Translations under genes and position numbers: made by a program | Notes under the pieces: model-generated | Database searches by the model: none | Told to the model about the DNA's origin: nothing | The model's input: the letters and a program-made list of their open reading frames with translations, nothing else | Assembly: GCF_910596095.1 (NCBI RefSeq) | Contig: NC_056550.1 | Location: 8,757,501 to 8,821,500 of the forward strand | DNA from: Thunnus maccoyii | Lineage: Eukaryota; Chordata; Actinopteri; Scombriformes; Scombridae | Length of the DNA: 64,000 nt | Direction: 5' to 3' | Shown: in pieces, positions 46,801 to 58,494 of the stretch | Layout of the letters: each line of letters begins with the position of its first letter | How positions within the stretch are numbered: position 1 is the stretch's first letter

Positions 46801-48269
46801 TGGCCATCCCCAGAGACCTGGTCCACAACAGCAGCATGCACTTCACCTTCAACAAGTTCTGGAAACGCTATGGAAAGTTTGCAAGGCACCTCATGAAGGT
46901 CTGTTCACTTTTTAAGTCAATGTATGGTGATAATAACACAAAATTATAAAAACACACAATATGGTTTATTCATTGAATGTTTAATTGGTGTAATTATTTG
47001 TTAAATGTGCTGTTGATATTGTTGGTGCATGGTAAGTCTTTGTGCTGGTGAATTGTCATTTTTCTCAAGTTGCACCTATTTTAATGAATTTTTGTGAACT
47101 TCATTGTCCCAAAGTGCCTGTGACACATGTTGTTTTATTTGCTAAGGAAGAAAAGCTAAATTATCATCAATATTTGGAGATGCATCACTCATCAGTATCA
47201 GACTCGAATCAGACAGCTGCCAGCTCACTGAGCTTTGGCCAGTCTGTTGATGCAGACACATCTAGCAAAGCATCTCTGTGAACGCCACCTTAGCACCGGC
47301 TCATTTGGGGTTTAACTCGCTCCTACTAGTGTCATATCATGATAATAATAATATCATATTATTACATTTGCTAGCTCTAGTTTGCTTTTGGTGATTCTGC
47401 ACCTCCCACACAAAGACATCACTTTTTTGTGGCAGAAAAGACTGTTCTCTCCACCACAAAACTGTCAGAGCATCATTGATGCCCAATGACTTCAGTGACC
47501 TCTGCAAATGATGCAGAGGTCTTTTAAGCTAGTGAATCCTAATCTGTTTCCAGCTGTCACTATGTGTCAGTGTTCACAAAAAGTCACCCACTGCACGGTG
47601 AACCATTGATTCTCTAAGCAATAGTCCCGAACATCGTACTGTATTAGGTGCTCTATGTATTATATATGTGTGTGTTAATAATATGTGATGTGTTACTAAA
47701 GTTTCATTTTATTTTTGAAGGTGAAGCTGAAGAAGTACACCAAGTTTCTTTTCGTGCGGGACCCCTTTGTGCGTCTCATCTCCGCCTACCGGAACAAATT
47801 TGAACTACGCAACGAGGACTTCTATCGCCGCTTCGCACAGGTCATGCTGCGCCGCTATGCTAACCAGCCGACACCTCCTGCCTCTGTGGACGAGGCGTTC
47901 ACTGTGGGCATCCATCCCTCCTTCTCCCACTTCATCCAGTATCTCCTAGACCCTCAGACAGAGAAGGAGATGCCCTTTAATGAGCACTGGCGGCAGGTGT
48001 ATCGGCTTTGCCATCCGTGCCAGATTCAATATGACTTTGTGGGCCACTTGGAGACGGCAGAGGAGGATGCCGAGCACCTACTACGCCAGTTGCGGGTGGA
48101 CAATGTGGTGGAGTTCCCCACCTCTCATAGGAACCTTACAGCCAGCAGCTGGGAGACCGACTGGTTCAACACAGTGCCTGTTGAGGCACGGAGGGAACTG
48201 TACAAGCTGTATGAACCTGACTTCAGGCTCTTCGGCTATGACAAACCAGACTCCATCCTCAATGAGTGA
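43876..48269 (+). CDS. chst12: chst12, carbohydrate (chondroitin 4) sulfotransferase 12, 4 coding exons
   Basis: Exons 43876-44241, 46015-46167, 46719-46898 and 47721-48269 join in phase 0 to 1248 nt, 415 residues (human 414). It is a type II Golgi protein: short cytosolic tail MGTSRMFR, membrane anchor IFVVLGSAFMILLIIFYW, a Pro-rich stem, then the catalytic domain. VPKVACSNWKR matches the 5'-phosphosulfate loop of the HNK1ST/CHST8-14 family and FVRDPFVRLISAYR the 3'-phosphate loop. RYGKFARHLMKVKLKKY and NEHWRQVYRLCHPCQI are closest to CHST12, not CHST11 or CHST13. N-glycosylation sequons: NDS, NRS, NSS, NLT. Family role: transfers sulfate from PAPS to O-4 of GalNAc in chondroitin/dermatan. 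The start is the first in-frame ATG, with A at -3 and G at +4. I cannot tell which teleost paralogue (a or b) it is. Confidence 0.95.
44296..44876 (+). mobile_element. solo LTR in chst12 coding intron 1
   Basis: A 581-bp block begins TGTTATGG and ends CCTAACA (inverted ends TGTTA/TAACA) and is flanked on both sides by GTAG (44292-44295, 44877-44880). Near its right end is a TATA-like GTATAAACC (44846). It is more G+C- and CpG-rich than its surroundings. There are no internal retroviral-type genes on either side. The length, TG..CA ends and 4-bp duplication fit an LTR retroelement that recombined out; the superfamily is not determined. Confidence 0.8.
44881..46014 (+). other. chst12 coding intron 1, remainder
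   Basis: A+T-rich, nothing recognised. Confidence 0.5.
46899..47720 (+). other. chst12 coding intron 3
   Basis: No recognised element. The acceptor ATTTTTGAAG has a weak pyrimidine tract next to the AG, but the frame and the human alignment (LMK to VKLKKY) fix it. Confidence 0.5.
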
Positions 48270-51048
48270 CTCATAATTCCCAAGAAACTGACTCAGCCAC
48301 ACTGACGTTTTTTATGTGATGAAATATTGCAACACTCCAACAACAGTGACACCTCCCTTAGTCATGGGCTTTGCAGATGTGTTTTCCAGTCTTGTCTATG
48401 CTACACTGAATGTGCACATTATTAAGAACACTTACTCCTTTAAGGAAGCACATCAATTAGGTGAAGCCAGGTATTAGCCATTATCCATTATTGTTTTTTA
48501 ATTAAATCTTTACCAATCACTAAGATAGCAAGAAGCACACAAGTTAGAGTAGGACGGTTAAGATATGGATTGTGTAACACACAGCTGAGAGAATAACAGC
48601 AGGTGTCCCTAAGAATCTGTACATTCAGTGTAGTCTTTGACTCAATTCATGTGGAGTCTTTTGTACTCCCAACTCTGATGTCATGCCATGCCTATCATTT
48701 AGGAAGTCACAGTTCTGCTGTGGCTAACTGTGACAATCACACGGGCTTTGTAGCAGGAGGTTGCAAATAAACCTTTGCCGAAGTGATGTCACAGAACCAT
48801 ACTCTATGTTTGCGATGTCATAGGAACCGGGGGGATCAGAAAAAACAACTAGATTAGTTTTAAATGTAGTTGCACTAGAGTCAGCTAATTTATTTCACAT
48901 TGTGTAAGTGCAATGTTTATGTTAAGCATGAAAGGGATTTTTTTTTTGTTGAACACTTATGTTGAAAATACACACTAATGACAGCTGTCTACTTCAGAAA
49001 CAGGTAGAAATCCTTTATACCTCATACACACATTAGGAAGGTATGTTATGTTATGTTTCATCTCAACAACAAACTTTACTGCTTCATCAGACCTTCAGAC
49101 ATTAGGTTTCAGCATGTAGAAGTTAATTAAATGATATTAATAGAATAATTTCTGACAGTATTTTAGCAGCTTGCTTTATTTGACCAGTTTCAAAGCATGA
49201 TATGGATGCCACATTGTAGCACAGCAGCTCCAGTGAAAACCAACCTAAATAGCTGGATTTGTCTCAGCTTGTCTTTGAGGCATAAAACTGGCGTTCCAAC
49301 ATTCTTTTGATTTCATCTCAGCTGGATGTGCACGGGTGAGCCTCTGTTATATTTTAACAGACAGAGTTTTCAAATGGGAACATTTTGTGTTATTGCTCGT
49401 TACCATGACAGTGTTTTCATCAGCATTTGATCACCTTTGTGTTTTCACGCACAAACTGCAGTTACTGACACTAAACTATATGAGTTGACAAGGACTGAGA
49501 CAGTGTTGTTGTTCCCCCCTGAGTGTGACGAACATTTTTATGTTTTAAGGGCAGTATTTTCATGGATTGCAGTGTTCTGTAGATTGCCTTGTGCAAGAAG
49601 CTGAGCACATTACATGAAGCCAACAAGGAGTGATTTTGAGTACGTGCACTACTACTGTGCTGTTTTGAAGATACAACACTCCGTAAGTTGGGTTGATGCT
49701 AGCATATTAAGTATAGGATGAGTCTTAATGTCAGAGTTTCTAAGTACAGGTGTGAACATGGTTAGAATCAGGATTAATCACATCATGATCTGGATATGGA
49801 TCTGATTCCATGGTTCATACTGTATGAAAAGAGTGGAAGATAAGATAGTGCCTTTGGTTGCAAAAGTTTACACAGCAAAAAAAGTATTTTTGTAGAAGGA
49901 CTTAATTTTTACTTTGAACACTATACAGTGACAGCTGTATGAAGCCACAACAAGGTATATTTGATATACTGGGCCTTGTTTATCTTGTGTGATCATTATT
50001 TGGGAAGAATTTGAAACAGCAGAGCCCTTCAGCAGATTTATCTAACTGTCTTTCTGGAAATTTGTGTGATTCATGATTCTGTGAGATTTCTGTCCGTATG
50101 CTTTTTAAAGTGGTTGTGTCCAGTGGATCGCTCTGTGTACCCTGCCGATCATTTACCACACAGCGATACTGTGTGGTTTGTACTGTACGTGATGTCATGG
50201 ACATGCTCTGTGCCACATTACTTTGCAAGTCACTAAGATGTACATGTTCACAGTAATGTCTCAGTGTTGTCTCACTGCCTTTCGGTTTATTTGTTTTGTA
50301 TAAGTGTGACGTATTTCAATGGAGGGGAAACTTTATTGTTTCATTTTTATTTAATTTCATCAATGGCCGGTTTTCCCAAAAATCATCATCACTTTGAGTG
50401 AAAAAAAAAGAAAAAAACAGTCATCCCGCACTCCCTCACCAGTGTTAGACAGTCAGATTTTCATGTCTCTTTTGCATTTCCGTTACGTTCTTTTGTTGTA
50501 TTTTCTTATGTTACTGTCCTGATGTTAACCATGTCAGCAATTTTGTTCTTGGCTGTTTTTTCTTTCAAGGTGCAAACAATAGGACTGTAAGATGGTATAA
50601 TTTCTGTAAGGCAAAAAAACAGGCAGAATAAAACCTATGGGTACATGCTACTTTTGTAACGGGAAAATCAGTCTTGGATTTTTAGGGAGCTTGGAGTTTG
50701 ACTGCTGATATGCATTTTTTTTTTTTGTCCAGGGTGGCCTGACGCCACAACATCACTTTGAACAGCTTAAAGGTTTGTTGAAGCTGCTGCAGTGCCAAAC
50801 CTTATCCTACATTTTGACCTCATGCCAATTCCTAACAGTAAATAGTGGCACACAAAAAACCAAAAAAAACAAATCTATTTTTGTGATTGATGTTTTTGTA
50901 AAACGTATATTTCATAAATTCACAAGAGAATAAGTAGTTTGACAGACTTGTTCCTTATCTCATATGTGGAGAAAATGGAAAGTATTATTGCACTTTCATC
51001 AGTATTGTGGTGTCATTCATCATCTGGTCTTCATACAAGAGAAATAAA
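48270..51048 (+). other. chst12 3'UTR
   Basis: About 2.8 kb follows the stop without another gene. AATAAA at 51043-51048 is the best distal signal; a proximal AATAAA lies near 50627. The extent is inferred from position only. Confidence 0.5.
51043..51048 (+). terminator. chst12 candidate poly(A) signal
   Basis: AATAAA followed by a GT-rich segment (GTTTGTGGGG). Confidence 0.5.
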
Positions 51049-51550
51049 GTTTGTGGGGCATGATATAAGATTCATTAGTCTCTCTTTGAGTGGATGAAAG
51101 AAAGAATTGTCCATTCACCTTCAATATTATACAATTTATAACATTATTCTGTTCACATTAGATAACATTGGTACAAAATTAATAGTGACTTAGTATATTA
51201 GCATATTATCAGATGTTCCTCGGAGTACAATTCATCGTGATATTGTCTCAAAGCTATGAAGCAGAATACAATATGTGTTGTGAGAACTGACATGAAGGCC
51301 TTTTGGAAATGAGGGAAGGAAACATCTGGAAAAAAAACAGTGCAACACACAAAAATGTTGACAGGAAATGCTAAGCATTTTAGCCAAGAACAAGGAAATT
51401 TCTGGATGTTTATGCCTGAGAAGTACTCATGGCAATTTGCCACCCACAAGCTGTCTTTATGTCCATGATACATTCATGTTGGTATACTTTATGTGTGTGG
51501 TGTGTATCACAGGTTTGACATCAAACAACTTTCTTTTGGAGGCTGATGAT

Positions 51551-51590
51551 GGTTGGGGTTAGGGTTAGGGGGTTAGGGGTTAGGGGTTAG
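51551..51590. repeat. interstitial telomere-like repeat
   Basis: Five to six degenerate TTAGGG units (GGTTAGGGTTAGGGGGTTAG and onward). It is surrounded by ordinary unique sequence, so this is not a chromosome end. Confidence 0.85.
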
Positions 51591-52864
51591 GCTACAAAAG
51601 CATAGACTTGGGTGAGGGCACTTGGTTAATTACTCAGCAGCTCTCCATGGCATCCTCAAGGTGTCACTGTGTTCATGTTTATCAAAAAGACCTTTTGGAG
51701 AGAATGGCATGACCTGCAACACGGACATGATCCCTCACTGGCTTCCCATCCACCAGTACTGCCAAAGGTATTTGCAGCAGTTGTGGTTTGATTAGATGGA
51801 TACAACTCTCATGCCTGTACAGCAGCAAGTAAACCATACCCCAGGTGTTTTCCTGCCTCCATGTGTCTTTTCTCCACTACTGGCCCTGTCCTCTACAGTA
51901 GTCACTAGCCTACATCAAATTTGTGGCTAACACAAAATGTTTAAGTCAGCATGACTGTAATTAGTAACAATATGTGCTACTCATTATCAGTGTGCTACTC
52001 ATTACCACGAATAACAGTATTATATTATTTTGAACTTTTTCTAAAATGTTGAACAGCTGCGTTGAACAACAGAAAAATGTTAGCTTCCCAAACTGGCTCA
52101 GCCTTGGTATCGGAATATGCACCAACAGCACCGTAGATGCACCCCATGACAAACAAATAACACGGTTTTAAACTTTCAAATAATGTACAATGTGTACGCT
52201 AAAGTCAGATTTTGTGTGCAGTTGTTATGCCAAGCACTGCCATTGGTACATGTGGAGACCATGTGCGTCTTAATAGCACGTGGCTATTTCAAACTTGCTC
52301 ACATCTTCGGAAAAGTGTGGACATTCCAGAAATTGACGAGGAGTCCTAACAAGCTGTAGTGAGGTGATCAAAAAACGTGAAATGTGCTTCTGTTTATTAA
52401 TCTTTGACACACCTTGCACATAATTTTATGAATAATAAGTGAATTCAACATAAAAAGCCAATCAGTTGATTTTTCATTTGATTGTCGTTATCTTAGCTAA
52501 CATTTTGCAATTTGTGATGGTGTGCCTCGAAAAATTGCTTAACTTCTGCTGACTTAGCTAAATTATTTGTCATGGAAGCATTTGACCATTTTATAGGCTT
52601 GACTGATGACAGCAAAAGTTTTGTCATTGTTGAGTATTTAAATATTTATAACATATTTAAGAAAGTTTGCACAATCTGAAATCTCAGTATATTTCAACCC
52701 TTCTCTCTAATCATACTGTAATAACCGGGTGAAGCTTTTACAATGAGGTTTCAGGACAATATCGAACTTTACAGGGAGAAACATTTGACAATTCTACTAT
52801 GAGATTATATGAAATTATAAGGAGTGGCTCTAATGTTGTTTTAGAAATAGGCTGTCTGTCTATT

Positions 52865-52865
<1 letters not shown>
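51591..52865. other. intergenic, no recognised content
   Basis: No coding or delimited element seen between the telomere-like repeat and the TAA microsatellite. Confidence 0.45.

Positions 52866-52919
<54 letters not shown>
52866..52919. repeat. (TAA)n microsatellite
   Basis: About 17 TAA units. Confidence 0.95.
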
Positions 52920-52920
<1 letters not shown>

Positions 52921-53274
52921 ATTTAATTTGTACTGCACTTTTCATTCATAGTGAAACTAAAAGTGCTACAATATTAATAACATAGAACACACATCATAAA
53001 GAAGATAGGCTAATAAGTGTTAAGATAAAAGATGAAAATAAAAGCCTATTCAGCTGGGAGTAATAATTTACTTTTATACCTAATGACATTTTAAAATTAA
53101 ATTGCACAAAAAAAACAAACTTTAAATTCCAGGTTTTATAAAAGCCTTCCTCATGTTTGGGACCTGGGTACTTAGTTCCACAGTTCGCCACACTACTTCA
53201 CCCGCGAAGCAGCCCATTTCAAATCAGCTGATGGTGTATACTTCTTACTCAGCCACTCTATTACAATCTATTTT

Positions 53275-53510
53275 CTTTTTTCTTGCTGAGAGTTAGAAGA
53301 GAAGCTCTCTACCACTCTCAAATTACGAGTTAATATATTTGTTTAATCAGTACAAAAACCAAAAGGCAAAAATGACACGTTGTGGTTTTATGGGAGGTTA
53401 TGTGCCAGACTATTTCTTGGCCAGGTGCACGGAATTCCTGGAGGCTTGTCATCACTTGTCATCACTAATACACCCAGTGGAGACCATTTTTCACTTTGGC
53501 TTTTGTATGG
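53275..53510. mobile_element. foldback-type MITE fragment
   Basis: It shares TTGTTTAATCAGTACAAAAA, GTGGTTTTATGGGAGGTTAT and GACTATTTCTTGGCCAGG with the middle of the copies at 36.5 and 56.0 kb. Both ends are missing. Confidence 0.55.
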
Positions 53511-53519
53511 ATTAAAGGA

Positions 53520-54970
53520 TAGGTTCAAGTTTCTTCAAGTCTGTCTCAATACAATACTGATGTGATATGTGTGATGTGGAAGTGGGTCTTAGTTGCTGCA
53601 ACAATTCAACTCTCTGTACTGACCCTGAAGCTATTCTCTTGGAACAAGACTAAACTGTAATATAATTTTCTTCATAAGGAGAAAATTACATATGATTTGT
53701 GCAGCAACAAATCCCAGTTTGATTTAGACCACAACTTAGACTGGCAGTAAGAGCTGACATCTAACTGCAGACTTAAGAATAGAAGACATTTGTGGTTATT
53801 TGATACTGTTGTGGACTTTTACAGTAAAGACATTACACAGTTTCACCTGGTTGGTCTGGATTAACATGTAACATTTGGTCTGTAAAATATTGTGTCTGTG
53901 AAAGCCAAAAAATAAATAAATGTCATTAATAATCATTGCAATAAATTGCATGGATATGCTTGTGTCAAACCAAGCTGCCAAAACCAAAAGTTATTTTTAG
54001 TTAGCTTGTAATTTGTAGAAACAAGAACTGTGTGTGAACACTGTCCAAACGTGCAGTCATGTTATGGTGTCATATACAGTAATGGTGGGAACACATTGTA
54101 TGACACTCACAGTCAGACCGTGCAAACAAAGAGCTCTACACATGTGACCCCTGACCCCAAATTTCAAGTCTACCTAGTTTTGTAGTTGCAATTTTCTAGA
54201 CAGATATTGCTGTTCTTTAACTCTTAATCAAAACAAGATAATCATTGATACACTCTGTCACTGTTTAGACCCAGGCCAAACTTGACAAAAATCTGAGTCG
54301 ATGGACAAATTACATCAATAATAAATAAATAAATATATCCATCTAATATTTCTGTAGTGTGTCTAAGAACTTATATAACATAACTGTATTCCTACCATTA
54401 CTGCCATTCTGTCGGACATGGACTACCCACTGTTTGAGTGCATCATTAGAACAATGCTCCTGTTCCTCAATCTTCTGACTTCTTCAGGCTCAGAGTTGCG
54501 CGTGAGCGTTTTTTATCTCTTTGAAATTGTTTTTAAGAAATTATTTTCAATGCACCACAAATGCAATGCAATCACCGTAGCCCCGAGGCAACAGCTCAGG
54601 CTACTATAAAATCTATCAGGGATTTGTGGGGTATATATAGGCTTTATGCAGTGAACCACATCACCTAACAACAATGCCATAACATGTCAACTTTGTGAAC
54701 ACATGAACATTGGATTGATGTAACCAGTTGTTGCAGCCTAAATTCAGTTGTAATTTTGTGTAGCTTAGACCTGTGGGAGATCATCCTCTGAAAATCATGA
54801 ATTTGGTTTGGATCATCATCTTTAACATCAGTTTTTCAAAAAAACAAAGCTATACAGTAAAAGTTGTGTTATGTGAAGCAACATTAATGCTGAAAAGAAT
54901 TTTCTCTTACTCAAATTGCAATTTTGCCCAATAAATGGGGCATCAATCAAAAGGCACCCACCACTCCTCT
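53520..54970. other. intergenic, no recognised gene
   Basis: A short AAAGGATAGGTTCAAGTTTC start at 53515 resembles another fish repeat, but borders cannot be set. No gene seen. Confidence 0.4.
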
Positions 54971-54975
54971 TTTAA

Positions 54976-55196
54976 AGCTGCAGTGTGTAGGATTTAGTGG
55001 CATCTAGCAGTGAGGTTAAACCCCTCCCCCTCCAAGTTTGAAGGAGAACCTATGGTGGCTTTGAAACTTGCAAAAATTGAAAAAAATTAAAACACAACAA
55101 TGAATATACACTAATTAAAACATACTAATGATTTTTATATTCCATTTCTGCCAAGTCCGTTCTGCTATATGCCACTAAATTCTACACACTGCATGT
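54976..55196. mobile_element. 221-bp MITE with ~28-bp TIRs
   Basis: The left end AGCTGCAGTGTGTAGGATTT and the reverse complement of the right end, ACATGCAGTGTGTAGAATTT, match at 17 of 20 positions and continue with AGTGGCAT. TTAA flanks both sides (54972-54975, 55197-55200). Confidence 0.8.
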
Positions 55197-55985
55197 TTAA
55201 ATGAGGCATTCCTCAAGGTCCCTCAGCTCACAGTTTTTGCCACATGCAGGTCCATGGCTGTGTCTCCAGGGTTTGGTCCCTGGAGTTTCACCAGTTCATT
55301 CATGAGCCATCATTGATTCTCCTGGATTGTCAGGTCTATTGTCAGGTATATTAATGACAATTGAGTGTGCTGAAATAAGTATTTTTATTAATATATTCAG
55401 TCATACTTTTGACTCGTCAGATATTATTGCTTTATGTTGCATTTGGGACTTCAGTCTATGTACAAAGCACCGTTAGTATTAATCTTCAATTAATGTTTCA
55501 CTGTATATTTACAATAAAAAGGGAGGGAGAGGGAAGATAATCAGCACCTTCTGGCAAACTTGTTTAGCACAAAACATTCAAGTACACTGAACATGATTCA
55601 CTTAATGCAATCTCAAAGTCAGTCCAGGCCATTAATTATAATGGGAGAAAAAACATTATGATGAAGCTGCAGTTCTACAAACTCAAACACAGACTTTAAA
55701 CTGTAATTTTCACCATACACAACTATATTTCAGTTAGCACCATGTTTTAGCACCACAGACAGCAACAGTCTAAATTACCAGTGTACTTTTTCTTACCATA
55801 TCCCATTACATAAATCATTACTTTATTTGCTCATTACAGCAGAAGAATGCTAAATATCAGCCCTCTTTCAAATTTAAATTACACTTCTCTGTGGGCTGAA
55901 TCTATAAAAATAAGATTATGTTTAATCTAGCCTATAAATTCTCTCATATTAGGGGTTGATAAGGGAACGTTAGAAGTTCTATAGC

Positions 55986-56431
55986 TAAAAGAATAGTTTG
56001 ACATTTTTGGAAATTTACTTCATTTTCTTATCTAGAGTTAAATGAGAAGAGCAATATGTGCACAGTAAATATGTAGCTGGAGCCAGACACTGGTTAGCTT
56101 AGCTTAGCATAAAGATGGAAACGGGGTGAAAGAGCTAGTCAGGCCATGTCTAAAGGTAACAAAATTCAGTTTCTCTAAAGCTCATGTTTTATCTTGTTTG
56201 TTTAATCTGTACAAAAACCGAAAGTAAAAATGAAAATTCACCAATATTTGTTGTTCGCACGCTTTGTTTTTTCCCTGTTTTCCAGTCTTAATGCTAAGCT
56301 AAGCTAACTGACTGCTGGCTGAAGCTACATATTTACCATACATAACATACCAACATAAGAGTGGTATCAATCTTCTCATCTAACTCTAACAAGAAAGGAA
56401 ATAAGTGTATTTCCCAAAATGTTAAAATAAT
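55986..56431. mobile_element. foldback-type MITE, copy 4
   Basis: The left arm (AAAAGAATAGTTTGACATTT, GGTTAGCTTAGCTTAGCATA, ATGGAAACGGGG) is repeated in reverse complement in the right arm (CCCTGTTTTCCAGTCTTA, GCTAAGCTAAGCTAAC, CATCTAACTCT, CCCAAAATGTTAAA). Nearly the whole element is palindromic. Confidence 0.8.
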
Positions 56432-56479
56432 ATAATGTAAAAACATACAATACCCTCTTTGTAGTTGTGGTCATTTCAA

Positions 56480-56485
56480 TTTATT
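56480..56485 (-). terminator. C1QTNF-type gene candidate poly(A) signal
   Basis: AATAAA on the minus strand, about 290 nt beyond the stop. Position only. Confidence 0.35.
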
Positions 56486-56772
56486 ACTTCACATTTTCTC
56501 ACTAACATAATGCTCATTCTCCTGCTGCAATTTTGATTTTGGATGTCTTTTTTTATCTAAAAATCGAAGGACAAACAGAACAACTTTACTGTTAATTGCA
56601 TCCTCAGTTCAATTTTGTCAACCTGCCCAGAGACAACAAATGTAAATTAGCTATTAGCTAACTCTGGTGCAATTACCTTTAATTGTGCACTGTCCCTGTA
56701 AAAATAAACAATAAAAGAAAGAAAAGAATTTATGTGCTTTCCATAAAACCAAGCTCAATCCCCGGCATCTTT

Positions 56773-57914
56773 TCACTCCATGCTAGCTTTGATGAGGTAT
56801 CCATTGAAAGTGATGTAGACATCTACATCGTCACTGTAAATTGCGTTCTCCCTTTCCCTTTTGTACAGGCGGACCCACACCTCGTCGTTCAGCTCCAGCT
56901 CCAGCATCAGACTCTGACTCTGCATGATGGAGCGGTCGCTGGGTTGGGCATACACTATGGCCTGCTGTGTGTCGTTCTGCATGATATGCAGGTATGTCTC
57001 CTTAAAGTTCCATGTGTGAATGTTGACATTGAAGAAGTAGATCCCTGGGATGTGGCAGAGGAATTTCCCATTGAACATGTTGAAGTGGCCATCAAGATTG
57101 ACGAAAACTGTGTCAAATACCAGCGCCTGGTAGGACTCCAGGCTGTGGAGGGATTTGCGACGGCCGACAGAGAAGGCAGCGTAATGGACTTTGCAGGGGT
57201 CTCCTGAAAGACCCGCCTCGCCCTTACTGCCTTTTGAGCCCATGGGTCCCCTGGAGCCTGGAGGGCCTTCCTGTCCAGCTTTACCTGGTGTCCCTCTGTC
57301 ACCACGTTCTCCTTTATCACCTGTGCAGAGTGATAATCACACTAACATCAGAAATAATATGTGAGCTTACTGAAGTCAGAATGAAAAAACAAAAGGTTAA
57401 AAACAGCTGAACACTAAGACACCAAAGACATGTTACATCCTCTGATAACTGTTGAAGTATTTTAGGGTTTTTGGGTGTACAGACTGTAAACTGCAGAGAA
57501 ACTCAAAGACACTGAACTACTGAGCCACCAGCCAGTTTTCAAAGCAACATGAAATAACTAAGTTGTCCTTTTAAGCCATGTGAGGTGTACAAACTGCATC
57601 AACCAAGAGAAACTGTTGAATATAGCAGTATTGTGATGGACATATATAGTATTTGGGGGTCTGTAATTGCTGCTGATTGGCATGAAACCTAATATGTCCC
57701 ATACTGTACATGTGGTACCTTTGAGGATGGTCATGTTGATGTAGGTGCGGACCTCTGGCACATGGCTGAACAGTCCTGTTGGAGGCTGAGCTCCGCTGCC
57801 CTCTGGTGGCTCCAGATGGTCACAGCATTGCTTGCAGGGGACAGGAGGGGCACTGGGAGGAGGCACCAGTGCCACCAGGGAAGAGAGGGACAGAAGGAGG
57901 ACGACACCCAACAT
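56773..57914 (-). CDS. C1q/TNF-related secreted protein (C1QTNF1/C1QTNF6 type)
   Basis: Exons 57914-57719 and 57320-56773 join in frame (744 nt, 247 residues). [17 protein letters not shown] is a signal peptide; a Cys cluster (PCKQCCD) and [10 protein letters not shown] follow; then 14 uninterrupted Gly-X-Y triplets (about 66-107) and a C1q domain (about 108-245) with [46 protein letters not shown] and [15 protein letters not shown]. Sequons NMT and NDT. The family forms secreted collagen-tailed trimers. The N-terminal PE-R-YIN-TILKGDKG pattern is like C1QTNF6; the globular domain is somewhat closer to C1QTNF1, so I leave the symbol open. The acceptor at 57923 shows that a non-coding exon lies upstream. 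It is transcribed toward chst12. Confidence 0.9.
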
Positions 57915-58494
57915 AGCTGTGCCTACAGTATGAGCAGAAGAAACTATCAGGTGATAGATGGAGAAGCTCTGGATTTATTTCTGTTGGTGGATCTGGATCC
58001 AACTGATTCAACAATTTATATTACTTCACTCACTGTGACTGATTTTAGTTAATACTACAATGAACTGAGGGGCCCCAGGCTGTATGGATCCTCAAACCTA
58101 ACAGCAGAACACTTGAGGGTGCAGAGATAGTGTGGTCACATCTGGCAGCTTTTAAATTGCTCATTAAAAACAATTTTACCTGCAAAGCACTGTAAAAATC
58201 ACAAATAGGATATATAATTATCAGTGGAGTGTAATGGGCTAAAAATGTAGCTCATTACAACCTGAAACCTATGATTATATTCGGTTTCTCTTCCATTCTA
58301 CATAGACATGAAGGCACCTTTAAAAACCACAGATGTAAAGTGCTTCACAAATGCCCTGACAATACATCACAGTTATGCAACTGTATGGCACACTTAATAG
58401 AACAGAATTTTAATAAATATAAATATAAATTAAGAGCAGAAAAACAAGAAAAATAAGATGGCGGCTCTGTGAGGCTGTATTTCAAGGCACAACG

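Noticed and set aside
51551-51590. Chromosome end
   Set aside because: The array is short, degenerate and flanked by long ordinary sequence on both sides.
56683-57207. 174-codon open frame on the + strand
   Set aside because: It is the antisense shadow of the C1q-domain exon, whose minus-strand product is clearly conserved.
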